A DNA stretch of 64,000 nt from positions 20,877,655-20,941,654 of the forward strand of contig NC_091137.1 in NCBI RefSeq assembly GCF_041381155.1, in the 5' to 3' direction. Made by a program: the position numbers and the translations under genes. Position 1 is the first letter of the stretch, and each line of letters starts with the position of its first letter. The notes under the pieces are model-generated. The model did no database searches and was not told the origin of the DNA. It saw only the letters and a list, made by a program, of their open reading frames with translations. This stretch comes from Argopecten irradians (Eukaryota; Mollusca; Bivalvia; Pectinida; Pectinidae). This document shows positions 32,987 to 44,900 of this stretch, piece after piece.

Positions 32987-33292
32987 ACCAAATTGATAAT
33001 TTTGTAGAGTCACGATCGTTATTAGTTTACCGATAATACTTCACTTAAAATCATCCTCTAAAGAATTTTATTCAAAATAAATTGAAATCTAATTTTCATA
33101 ATGCAGGTCGTTTTATGTTTCCCGCCGTCGTCCTAATTACCGTGTGTTATTTGGCTATAACTGCGCCAGACGACAATCTTCACTGTTAATATATGTTACG
33201 CCGGAAAGTTTGGTGTTGTGACCTCAATGTTTTTGTGTTGCTTTTTTAAGCAACTTATTTTTTTATGCTTTGAAAAGATAGTGGTACCTTAC
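32987..33292. mobile_element. Diverged, truncated family A MITE remnant
   Basis: Directly abuts the second copy and repeats its internal order: AATTGATAATTTTGTAGAGTC, starting at 32989, then TTTATGTTTCCCGCCGTCGT, CTGCGCCAGACG and a degraded right end (AAAAGATAGTGG). It lacks the left terminus and is clearly older. Confidence 0.7.
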
Positions 33293-33779
33293 TTGTAAGG
33301 TCGGCATATATGATATAGAAATAAAGCCATGTCACATCATATAAAGATATATCAGATAGAGAGATACCACATTTAACAATGATAGATATGGTTGAATGAT
33401 GCTACATTTGCCATTAATATAACAGGTGAAAAGATGTCACATTTATCAAAGAAAATTTATAAGCTTGAAGGAAGCCAAATATGACAAGGTATAAGGAATT
33501 TCACATTTAGTAATGATATGAAAGTAGAGAGATGCCACGATTTATAAGGTAGAAAGATGTCATATTTAATATCCATTTGATACGTAAGATAAAGGGATGC
33601 CACATTTAATCTTACAGATGCCACATTTAACTTTCATTTGAAAAGAAGAGATGCCACTTTAAACCTAAATATGTTCGGTAGAGGTACCAAGGATATGAAA
33701 TGTAAAAACGGATAAAATGATATGTCATAATTAACTAGCATAGGACGCTACATATGTCACCACTAATATGAATAAATAA

Positions 33780-35225
33780 GCTACAGTTATGGTACCCGTG
33801 TATTCAAAAATATCCTGAAATTTACCTACCTCAAGTATGCACAGTGCCATTGTTTTTTCTCTATTTTTTCTTCATAACTGACATCTTTAGACGGCATAGT
33901 CGGTCGTCGTGACGGACATAACACGTTGACAATCACATGATTTAGCCTCTCTCACCGGTTATATATAGCGTCACATTGCATGCATGACCAGCGTCGTCGC
34001 TGACACATAGATACGGGTACATACGGGTTTAGACTTATAAATAACATGTAGAACGTTTGTTGTTTATCTTATGAAAATGAAATAATTTGACGACGTTTAC
34101 ACGCCCGAGTTGGTAATAAGTGTTATTGAACCTGAAGCAATAAGCATACACAGTTTTAAACTTAACAAAAAATATCTATATATATATATATATATAATAG
34201 CATCATATACGCACAGAACATGTTAAAGAGCAAAACGTCTCAATAATCTAGTGCTGAACTGTATAAATACAAATGCTGAAAGATCTTTCAGATATGATCT
34301 CCTCAAAATTAACAGTTCATGATTCGATATTTCATTCATATATGGTATGATACCATCAATATGATTAAAAAGAGTCATGAACAAGTTATTTTAATCCAAC
34401 TAGGATATAACTGTTGATAGATCATTATGTTTCTATCAATATTTACATGTTGCATTCTGCGATGCACATTTTTTTAAATCTAAGAATTGTCATTTAGAAA
34501 TTATTAACGTTAGATCACAAATGTCTTGAGGAGTCTTTTTCTCTAACGATATGATATTATGCATTTTAAGCCAATAAAAAGATAGCTATAAGTAAGATTT
34601 AATCGATAACATGATCACTGACTGATACTGTCATCGTTTTAAAGGTTTTTAAGATATCATTCAGTCCCATAACGAGTAAGTCATTAAAACATCATTAAAC
34701 ACATCTGCATAAATTGTCTGAAAAAAGCCCTACCTTGTCTTTACACTGTATAAACATCAAACAAAGAACCAAATAACCTGAAATGATATACATTGTTTAG
34801 TTCTAAAACATATGTATCATTACCATATTTCTTATCTAATTACTATAATAGTAATAATATGCAAAATGATATGAATCCCCCAAAACAACTTGTAATTACA
34901 CGGTAACATCCTTTTATATAAGATATAATGAGTATCGATAAGATGATAATTGTTTCAAAAAGATCAGGCGGTGTCATGTACAAGTGTGAAATACGGCATG
35001 ACAAGACTACAATGGTAAATGGGGACATTGAAATAAAGTCCAATATATATGTGTAGTTTCACAAGTCATCACGTGCAACATTTTTTTCCGTGGAAATTTC
35101 TCACCACGAGTTCCTCTGTTTGCTTTGTTATACATCATTCACCACCGTATTCCCAGACATTTGTAATTCAAAGTATTTTCTTCCGTTTAATTTGAAGAAA
35201 ATACATTTAATGGGGTTTTGAATCT
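33780..35225. other. No recognised gene
   Basis: AT-rich sequence with a TA microsatellite at about 34174-34197 and only incidental short ORFs. Confidence 0.5.
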
Positions 35226-35229
35226 AACA

Positions 35230-36000
35230 TGTTTCTAACTTTTGATGCTCTTAAGAAAATTAACAATATTTAAGTATTGGTTGAAACTGATAGAAACTCA
35301 AAACTGTATTTTGAAATCATGTTATCAAGAAATGTTAGACCACAATGATGTATGGGTGATAAATATAAAAAATGAATTGTATAGAATAGGTTTTGGTTAC
35401 CTTTGGCAAACAGATAATATAGATAACAGTACTTATTATATAATTAAACAAAGGTTAATGGATATATATAAACAAGATTGTCTTGAACAGATAAGAACAT
35501 CTTCAAAAGGATTATTTTACTCGTATCTTGACCACGATTTTGGTTTACAAAGCTATTTAAGAAAACCAATCTTAAAAGATCTTCTCAAAGAAGTTTCCAA
35601 AATATGAATCTCTGCACACAGTCTTAATGTAAAAAGGGTCGATACCAGAATATACCACAACATTTAAGAATATGTACTTTGTGTAATTTAAATGACGTTG
35701 AAAATTAATTTAATTTTGCTTTGAAATGTCCATGTTACTCTGATACCCGTCAAAATTTAATGAAAAACTATTACTTTAAAAAACCAAGTATGTGTAAACT
35801 AATATTCAACTCTTTAATGTAATAGATGTGAAAGGACTTAGCAAAATTCCTTAAAGCTACAAACGCAAAACGATCTTTAGTAATCAATTAGTTATACTCT
35901 TCCGAATGTAGAACTGACTACCTGTATCTTTGTACAATATGTATTATATGATCCGTATGTATAGCCAACTGATGAGTCAGCAGACTCAAAGTGAATAAAA
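35230..36000 (+). mobile_element. 3' fragment of a LINE (CR1/L2-like ORF2 end), decayed
   Basis: An ORF to 35607 reads IKNELYRIGFGYLWQTDNID, then a YYIIKQRLMDIYKQDC segment and SSKGLFYSYLDHDFGLQSYL, typical of the region after the RT in mollusc CR1/L2-like LINEs. In another frame the sequence continues with FALKCPCYSDTRQNLMKN, the Cys-rich end of such proteins. An AATAAAATTTGAAGCT-like tail lies near 35995. It is 5' truncated with at least one frame change. Confidence 0.65.
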
Positions 36001-36741
36001 TTTGAAGCTATCAAAACTTGTCCCTCTATCTTTGTCATGTGCTCACAGTTGATAACTTATATATATATATATATCCCTTTGCACAGCACACTGAAAGATT
36101 TCTAATTTATATTGTATTAAGTATTGTTAAGCATACTCGCTGTTAAATTCCCACAGTATCATAACTATGTACATTGTATTTTGATTGTTTATGTACACTC
36201 GTGAATATCAAATCGTATGAAGTTATGTCAATATTGTGAAATGCTTTTAAATGATAATGATAACCTATATTGTTTTATATTGTGACAAAAACCACAAAAT
36301 TGGTGATAAATACTGGTGATCGTTGGTCAATAACTTATTTTGGAATAGAATTCATGTAAACGCTTCAGAAGTTATTAGATTTGTTTAAATATAATGTAAT
36401 ACTTTTTGGGTGAAGAATTTAAACAATCTATTTTTAAAATGAACATTAGGTAGATTTCAGATTATGAAATGTAAAAATGGTGTATCGACTTTTTAAATAA
36501 ATGATCTTTATTATTGCGATTTAATTCTTACTGAATTCTATTAGGACCTGAACTAATATTTTGTAAATGATCTCTTTGCTATTTATCTAATGTTTTCAAG
36601 TTAAATGTCATTATTTACGTTATTTTCGGAGGAAATAAAGAATATAATATAGTCGTTATTTTCACAGGTAGAAATTTCGTGATTTTCACTTGAAAATGTT
36701 CTTAATCTAAGTAGTAGTGATTAATTTTCGGTGTCTGATTA

Positions 36742-36980
36742 TTAAAGATGCTCCACCGCAGACAAATGGTATTTTTTCACTATCAAAAACAGGAGCAGAC
36801 GATTTAGTATTTTTCTTCATTTATAAAAGTTACTTACGTTACACCATTACCACCATTGAAAAGTTTGAGCTTCTAATTTTACCTCAAGTTTAATTAGGCA
36901 TACATATTCACGGTTAAACCCCAATTATTGTTCAAATGATGAATATCATTTATGCTCTGTCGGCGGTGGAGCATCTTTAA
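36742..36980. mobile_element. TTAA-flanked MITE, family B, complete
   Basis: 239 bp including TTAA on each side. Inverted termini are AAGATGCTCCACCGCAGACA and, on the other strand, AAGATGCTCCACCGCCGACA (19 of 20 identical). No ORF. A partial relative is at 30186. Confidence 0.85.
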
Positions 36981-37373
36981 AGCATACATGATTAACCAAA
37001 TTATTTGTTTTCGCATACATTTTTCGCAACCAAATGAACATCCTACAAAACTTGCGTATCTGCGGTATGTTTCTAGGACACTGAAGGATTTGGGGGCAGT
37101 TTCATGAACGTTTTTAAAATTCTCCATATGAATGCATGGAAGATCCTAAACTTGTATAATGATTTTCTATTGGAAATCTAAAGTTAAAGAATTCCTTGAA
37201 ATTAAGGAATATTCATGAAACTAGAACCACATGTAACTTACCAGTGTGACATGATATACTGCCTCCCTAGAATGACTTACATACGCCTAATAGCCGAGAC
37301 ATCACATGAAGAGATACGATAAACAGTATTGATACAAAATCGTATTATTGGTCCATCTCACTCGTTTAATTGT

Positions 37374-37868
37374 TTTGACATCCAATCTTGTCCGAGATTT
37401 GTTTGACGGCCTATTTTGTCCTGAGATTTGTTTGACGTCCTGTTTTGTCCTGAGATTTGTTTGACGTCCTGTTTTGTCCTGAGATTTGATTGACGTCCTG
37501 TTTAGTCCTGGGATTTGATTGACGTCCTATTTTGTCCTGAGATTTGTTTGACTTCCTGTTTTGTCCTGAGATTTGTTTGACGTCCTGTTTTGTCCTAAGA
37601 TTTTTTTTACGTCCTGTTTTGTCCTAAGATTTGTTTGGCTTCCTGTTTTGTACTGAGATTTGTTTTACGTCCTGTTTTGTCCTGAGGTTTGTTCAACGTC
37701 CTGTTTTGCCCTGAGGTTTGTTTGACGTCCTGTTTTGTCCTGAGAATTTTTTGGCGTCCTGTTTTGTCCTGAGATAAGTTTGGCGTCCTGTTCTGTCCTT
37801 AGATTCGTTTGACGTCCTGTTTTGTCTTGAGATTTATTTGGCTTCCTGTTTTGTGATGATATTTGTTT
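37374..37868. repeat. 29-bp minisatellite
   Basis: About 17 copies of a 29-bp unit (core TTTTGTCCTGAGATTTGTTT, followed by GACGTCCTG). 29 is not a multiple of three, so the minus-strand Gln/Lys-rich ORF is incidental. Confidence 0.9.
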
Positions 37869-37958
37869 TGTATGCAAATATACTTTAGGGTCAGCTGCAT
37901 TCTATTCAGAACATCCGAATTTTTTTCTGGGGTCATGGTGAAAATAGAGGTTTTCATT

Positions 37959-38070
37959 GTTTAACTCCTAACTATTTAAATATCAAATTTGAAATGATAT
38001 GTTTGCGTGCAAACTGTTTAACTCCTTACTATTTAGATATGAAATTTGAAATGATATGTTTGCATGCAAA
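37959..38070. repeat. Two-copy 56-bp tandem duplication
   Basis: TGTTTAACTCC blocks start at 37959 and 38015, each followed by ATTTGAAATGATATGTTTGC. There are a few substitutions between the copies. Confidence 0.85.
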
Positions 38071-38089
38071 TCATGTCTTTGTGAATTTC

Positions 38090-41000
38090 AGTTCCGAATT
38101 AAAAACAGATGGAAACTGAAGTAGATCATAGTGACCTAGTTAAATATTTATTCTAATAATGCATTAAAACTTGATGTTTCGTACTGTACATAGCATTTGA
38201 CATTACCCGATGATTACATCCTTGGGTCATATGCGCTGGGTGACGAGGATAAAATAGGTCATATTCAATGAATGGTATCGTCTGTCAACATCTTCAGGTT
38301 TCTGTATGTTTAAAGCCGTTTAAGTTAATCTCAAGTAACACCTACACTATAGATATGAAGTAAGAATTGTGCCTGATGCCCTATTCCATTATATTGTAAA
38401 AGGTGACTAAATTTGGTATCTTAATTTCGTTGCCGTGAAAACAAATATTAATTGCGTGACTCTAAGGTTTCTTCATGCAAAATAAATGGCCCAAAAGTGA
38501 TACCCTCAATTGTTTGATCTGTTAGTACCATATTTTTCTGTGTAGTTTTGTATGATGTTTTTTTTCAAGTTTGGTATTGTTGGTTGTCTGCTTTGCTTTG
38601 TACCCATTTCTTTAATGAAAGATATTTGGGAAAGATCTGAGTTGTCTCTAGTCCTTTGTAATGATGACTTTTCGTTCATGTCGAGTTTAATGTTTCATCC
38701 CCGTTTACGTAATGTGCTATATTTTTGTTTTTCCTGTTTTGTTTATAATGCTGTTTATTGTTGTTTTTGTGACATTATGGTTTCAACAGTTTTGCTTAAA
38801 ACCCCTATTACTTCATAGACTTGCTCAAAGCTTCTCGATTGTCTTTGCCTGTATAGAAAGTTTGTCTCATTATTATTTTGGTATGAAACATATTTTATCA
38901 TCGTTTCATTAGAACATGTGGTTTTTCAATGTTTTGTTAAGTTGTATTCGATATAGTTAGCACATTTCTGTAGGCAACTAATTTCCTTTGGAAAGATCAT
39001 TGCTTTTCAAATACTTCTAAAACCTGTATTCCCTAAATATACCATATAAATTATAGACAAGTAAAAGTCTTATATTAAAACAACATATTTTTATTTAATG
39101 AAGTTTTGTTAACAATGTCACAAAATATCGCCCCATCATAATCTTTAAGTAGTGTATTTTGAGGTACTTTGTGACTGTCACTACAGAAGGAACGGTATCT
39201 ATACAGCAGAATATCACACTCATAAAAGATAGCCGTTTACCAATCTAACAGAAATAGTTTTGCGTAATTAAAGGACAGAGAATTATATAGCTAGCTTTCT
39301 TTTTAAATAAATCATTAAACGAACTTTTAAAAACTCTTAAGTAACAAGGGTTGTGTCAACGAATTGAAGATCCTTTTGTATCTATTAGTAGATAATATAA
39401 AGAATGTGATATATTTCTTTGTTTTGTTAAGCCTTCTCTAACATAGAACTACAAACTCTAGTAGAGGATATAATTCTGCTACAACCCATGAAGCTGTGAT
39501 AAATACAGCATCCTCTAAACAAAATCTATTCACAATCCAATAATACCACCCAGGTTGTAACAATCATTTCCTATCTCATGTGTAAAACAGTTTGTGCATA
39601 TTTTTGAATATATATAATGATACGCTGGTGGTCCATTAATTGATAGATTACATTATGGGGATTAACTAGGATACTTGTGTTTTTTCTTCAATAGCAATCA
39701 TACAAAAAGCATGCGTAGATTCAAACTTTCTAGTTTTGTTTATCTACAGCATCATGGTTTATTCAATAAAATCTCTATTCAAACCATTTCAGACTAGAAG
39801 CACTTCTAAGAGAATGTTGATGATGTGAAACGCAGCCTTATATCTTATTGGTCCTTAGAGAAGACAAATTAAAAATTGTCTATATTATATCAAAATTTCT
39901 CTAATTGGAATAAATAGTCGAAAGACTTGTCTATATTTAAGAATAAATTAACAGCAAAACAATGAACATAAGTTCATACATCAGTGTAAATATTACACAA
40001 TGATAATAATGACATCAGCAGTCTAAACTCAAACAAAATGTCGGCTACTTTCTGTCCCATTTTTCCCAAAAACATTTTGACTTGAAAAATTGTAGCCTAC
40101 TTTGAGTTAAATATGTGAATAAACGTGCAACAGCATTAATTTTATATGAGTTATTGATATGATCCTGTCTTGAACTTGTAAATTGTATCTGATCCAAGGT
40201 TTCCTTCATCACAAGTAATACCTATGTACGTCATTTAAAATGGACACTATTCTAAAACCATATACAATTATTCAGTTTTAACAATTACCATCAATGTAAA
40301 TTAAAAAGCACCAAAGAATGTTTCAATTGAACAATAAATAACCTGATGAATAACTTAAACATTTTATAATACAAAGAAATTTGTTGAAATGTCAATTTGT
40401 ATTCATTATCAGATATCTACCACCGATATCTACAAATCTTATCTACTCAAATAAGAAAACTTTCTTCTCAAGGCAATTGTTAAAAAGCCTGAGTTGTAGA
40501 TACACTAAAACAGATGGAGTGATCAGTACTGAGAATTACATTTTATATAATGACAATTTACATCAAGACAATGATTATTTTCATTGTTTGGGAACCAAGG
40601 CAAATATTTCACAAACATTGATCTATGTGATGGATATATCTGGATAAGAGATTACTACATGTACTTTGGCATGCACAGTCAACTCATGCTAATTTGTATG
40701 TAAATGAGGTGTTCTGGACATACTTGTAATAATGAATCTGAATATGATTTTAACCACGGCAGTGTCAAATTGAAAACTCCTCAATAGTTGATCACACAAC
40801 AAGACAGCTCACTTTGATGTAATAAAAGCAGAAATTTCAGAGATTTTAACTACTTATTTCCATGGAAACCATCAACATCAAAAAAATGTTCCACAGCAAA
40901 CTAAGGCACTATTGTGAGAAGACCACTTAATAGAAGAAAATTTTGTAATGATATGGAACAACTCGGAAATTTGGAAAAGTCATTGGACAGAAGGACAAAC

Positions 41001-41400
41001 AGACGGAGAGAACCCATTTGTACATAAGTACAAAACATATTTGTATAATACACTATTACTGTGACTATCATGATACATACACTGTAGGGTCTAACACACG
41101 CCACATTTACCATGTGTGAGATATATCTGTAACGTACAACCTTAAGATATCACAGATATCTTTTCCAGATGTATCAAATTTGTTTGTGAAAACAAATTGT
41201 CCTTCATAGGAAAATAAAAAGGAAGGACAAAAACATCACATATTTTCATATGTTTTTCACGTCTGACCTACATGTTAGAAGACATTTTATATAATCTATG
41301 TGTGATTGTATTTCAAATGATTTAAAGGTTGCCTGACCAATATCAAAAGAATCATTGACAGTGCATGGCTGACAATGTATGTACACACCTCCCTTCATTG
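38090..41400. other. Intergenic, no recognised gene
   Basis: AT-rich, with a diverged copy of the 6.7-kb dispersed repeat at about 38397-38422 and short incidental ORFs (38552-38912, 40381-40647) that resemble no known protein. It lies downstream of the CCDC13 stop codon, so part of 40-41.8 kb could be its 3' UTR. Confidence 0.5.
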
Positions 41401-41401
41401 A

Positions 41402-41524
41402 AGCATTGATGTCACTAATTTTAAATTTATAGAAGTATGAAAAAATGTTTGTAAACTATGTGAAACAGTGTAGTTGATTTTCACAAAAAAATAGCAAATT
41501 TGATGTAAGTAAAATTAGTGACAT
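41402..41524. mobile_element. Foldback (palindromic) MITE, copy 1
   Basis: AGCATTGATGTCACTAATTT and a complementary right end (TAAAATTAGTGACAT) make an imperfect hairpin of about 120 nt. It lies about 300 bp beyond the CCDC13 stop, probably in the 3' UTR. Confidence 0.65.
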
Positions 41525-41821
41525 TATATTTATAATTCACTTTTCACATTAAATGAAATATGTTTCCATGTAGTAATTCCTTTTTTTTAAACACAGATGA
41601 AACACAAGAATCACAAGCCACTTGTATATTTCATTTTCAGCCCATCAGAAACTTATAGTCAGACATACCAATCATGACAAATTTCAACAAGTTCTTTGCT
41701 TTTCAAGTGAAGGAAAATATGAAAATAACAAGAAAATGTTAACGAGCAGAAAAATGTCTTTCTCACAGAATGTACCTCATAATTAATATGCACTTTTACC
41801 CTTAAACCTGTTGACCTTAGG

Positions 41822-41987
41822 TCACGTGCCGACCACATTCTGTTTATATTGTCTGAGGGCCTGAAGGAAGACTTTCTTGGTCTCCTCCATGATATTGTAG
41901 TAGGTGTGTAGGTCCTCTTCCTTAGCCTTAAGTGTGCTCTGTAGGGCTGTCTTCAGGGCTGTGTTCTCATCACGCTGGATCTCCAAA
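41822..41987 (-). CDS. CCDC13: CCDC13 exon 17 (terminal)
   Basis: SLEIQRDENTALKTALQSTL, then KAKEEDLHTYYNIMEETKKV and FLQALRQYKQNVVGT, TGA. Very close to the human C-terminus around EEDFRMYHEIL and VFLQALRQQK. Confidence 0.94.
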
Positions 41988-44900
41988 CTATAAAAACAAA
42001 CATTGTTGGATCATTTAGCATTGATGTTACTATTTTATAACATCATAGGGGTATGAAAAAAATTTTGTTAGCAAACTGTGTGAATCCGCGTAGCTGATTC
42101 TCACAAAAGTTTGCAAACAAAATTTATTTCATAATCCTATGAAGTTGAAAAATAGTTACATCAATGCTTATAATTAATTTTTCAGACTATCTGTTAACTT
42201 AAAGTACATTTAAACGTACGATTCTTTTGATTTTCCAATGGATTATTTATTCTAAATCAATACGCAACGTCGATGTCTCTATTGTGACGTCATGATTACG
42301 TCAGATTTTCGTGCCATCCTTGCATTTTTTCTTCATAGTATATGAAGAAAAAGAATCTACCAATTTACCAATGTACTAAAATTATGGGTACGTCTAGATT
42401 TCAAAGTCAGCATCAAATTTTATGATAGAAGTAATGTAATAATGATATCACTCTGGAATAAACCTTTGAATGTTTGAGGTCAAAATACAAAAAACAACAT
42501 CACACTGAACGATCTTATAGTCATATTCATGTATACTACAATGATAATTGCTATTTCTTAAAGGTTTAAGAGTTATGACCCAGAGAAGAAGAATTATAAA
42601 AGTTGGATCAAATACAAGCACTCAGAGAGAAGAGTGACTTTTTGGATTGTGTCTGAATAACTTATACCAAGGAAGTAGTTTTAATGCCTTAAGAGGTCCA
42701 AACAGGAAATATCCTACATCTTACCTTGTTTTGATCTCCTCTACATTCATTGTATCGAGATCCTCTTCCTCCATCACACCCATCATGTCCTTTCCCAGCA
42801 TGCTCGAGGATAAGGGGTTAGCAGACATCGTTGATTGGCTGCTGCCACGACCCGATGTCTGCTTCCTCGATCGAGGGACAGCACCTGGAAGAACATTAAT
42901 AGTAATACACGGTTATAACAAACTTTTGAAGACCAGCAAAATTACTTTGTTATAAGTTTTGTTATACACACATTACAAACATCTTATAGGAACCTTGACA
43001 GGGAAATTACGATGTTATAACCATAAATCTGTTCAAGTGTGTTCATTATAAACATGTTTTAAAGTGAACAGTCGGGCAAGGATGGCTAAAGTCGGTAAAA
43101 ATGGTGTGAATGTATCCAGAATAATTTCTTATGGAATAGAAAAATAAACTTTCTCGTCAAAATCTGTCTGCGCACGTAGAAATTAATTTAAAGTATAGGA
43201 ATCCTAAAACGTCCTCCCGGCTGACTATGCCCGTGGTTACATTTCCACGCAGCCTCGCTTTCAATGTTTTCACCTTTTCTTTATTTCAATGGTCAGAACT
43301 GGGAAACGTAAGCAGACCTTGACCGTCGCATTAATATGTGAGAACTTTTGGAAGGCCAATGAACGCATTTAGACTGGTTTTCTTTGCCCGACTATTCACT
43401 TTAAATTACTGTAGTAACTACATGTATATCAATTTTTAAATATAATTACATGACCAAAACTGGTTAGCCTTGCATCCTTCACAATTTGAACACAGGACTT
43501 AGTATGCTTTCTATGTATTTGATGAGCATCATTAAACATTGACTTTAGGTTAGTTACTTAAATCGCTCATTTTACTTCTTTTCAAAGTGTTACAGTCTTA
43601 CATCAGGATCATTAAAGATTTTCTTGTTACAGAAGTATTTATGCTCACTACATGTACTTGATTTGTCGATGAGATTTTGTTGCTATAGAAGTATTTATAC
43701 TCACTACTTGATTTGGTGATGAGATTTTTTTGCTAAAGAGAAGTATTTATACTCACTACTTGATTTGGTGATGAGATTTTGTTTGAGTATTTATACTCAC
43801 TACTTGATTTGTGATGAGATTTTGTTGTATAGAGAGTATTTATACTCACTACTTGATTTGTTGATGAGATTTTGTTTATGAGAAGTATTTATACTCACTA
43901 CTTGATTTGTTGATGAGATTTTGTTGCTATAGAGAAGTATTTATACTCACTACTTGATTTGTTGATGAGATTTTGTTGCTATAGAGAAGTATTTATACTC
44001 ACTACTTGATTTGTTGATGAGATTTTGTTGTTATAGAGAAGTATTTATACTCACTACTTGATTTGTTGATGAGATTTTGTTGTTAGAGAGTATTTATACT
44101 CACTACTTGATTTGTTGATGAGATTTTTTCTTGCTATAGAGAAGTATTTATGCTCACTACTTGATTTGTTGATGAGATTTTGTTTGAGTATTTATACTCA
44201 CTACTTGATTTATTGATGAGATTTTGTTGTTATAGAGAAGTATATTTATACTCACTACTTGATTTATTGATGAGATTTTGTTGTTATAGAGAAGTATATT
44301 TATACTCACTACTTGATTTGTTGATGAGATTTTGTTGTTATAGAGAAGTATATTTATACTCACTACTTGATTTGTTGATGAGATTTTTGTTTGAGTATTT
44401 ATACTCACTACTTGATTTTGATTGATGAGATTTTGTTGTTATAGAGAAGTATATTTATACTCACTACTTGATTTGTTGATGAGATTTTGTTGTTTTAGAG
44501 AAGTATTTATACTCACTACTTGATTTGTTGATGAGATTTTGTTGATATAGAGAAGTATTTATACTCACTACTTGATTTATTGATGAGATTTTGTTGTTAT
44601 AGAGAAGTATTTATGCTCACTACTTGATTTGTTGATGAGATTTTGTTGTTATAGAGAAGTATATTTATACTCACTACTTGATTTGTTGATGAGATTTTGT
44701 TGTTATAGAGAAGTATATTTATACTCACTACTTGATTTGTTGATGAGATTTTGTTGTTATAGAGAAGTATATTTATACTCACTACTTGATCTGTTGATGA
44801 GATTTTGTTGTTATAGAGAATTATTTATACTCACTACTTGATTTGGTGATGAGATTTTTTTGCTATAGAAAAGTATTTATACTCACTACTTGATTTGTTG

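Larger units (their letters stand above)
31286..33770. repeat. Decayed 31-bp satellite with MITE insertions
   Basis: Diverged units (GCCACATTTAA, ATAGAGATGTCATATTTAA and similar) recur at irregular spacing to about 33770, interrupted by a family A MITE and its remnants and by unrelated AT-rich sequence. This seems to be the older flank of the satellite. Confidence 0.65.

Noticed and set aside
38552-38912. Two overlapping ORFs rich in Phe, Cys and Val
   Set aside because: T-rich low-complexity sequence with no recognisable motif.
44157-44841. Short repeated ORFs on both strands (YLYSLLDLLMRF and NQVVSINILLYNN types)
   Set aside because: Translation of the intron 15 donor array; they break whenever the unit length changes.
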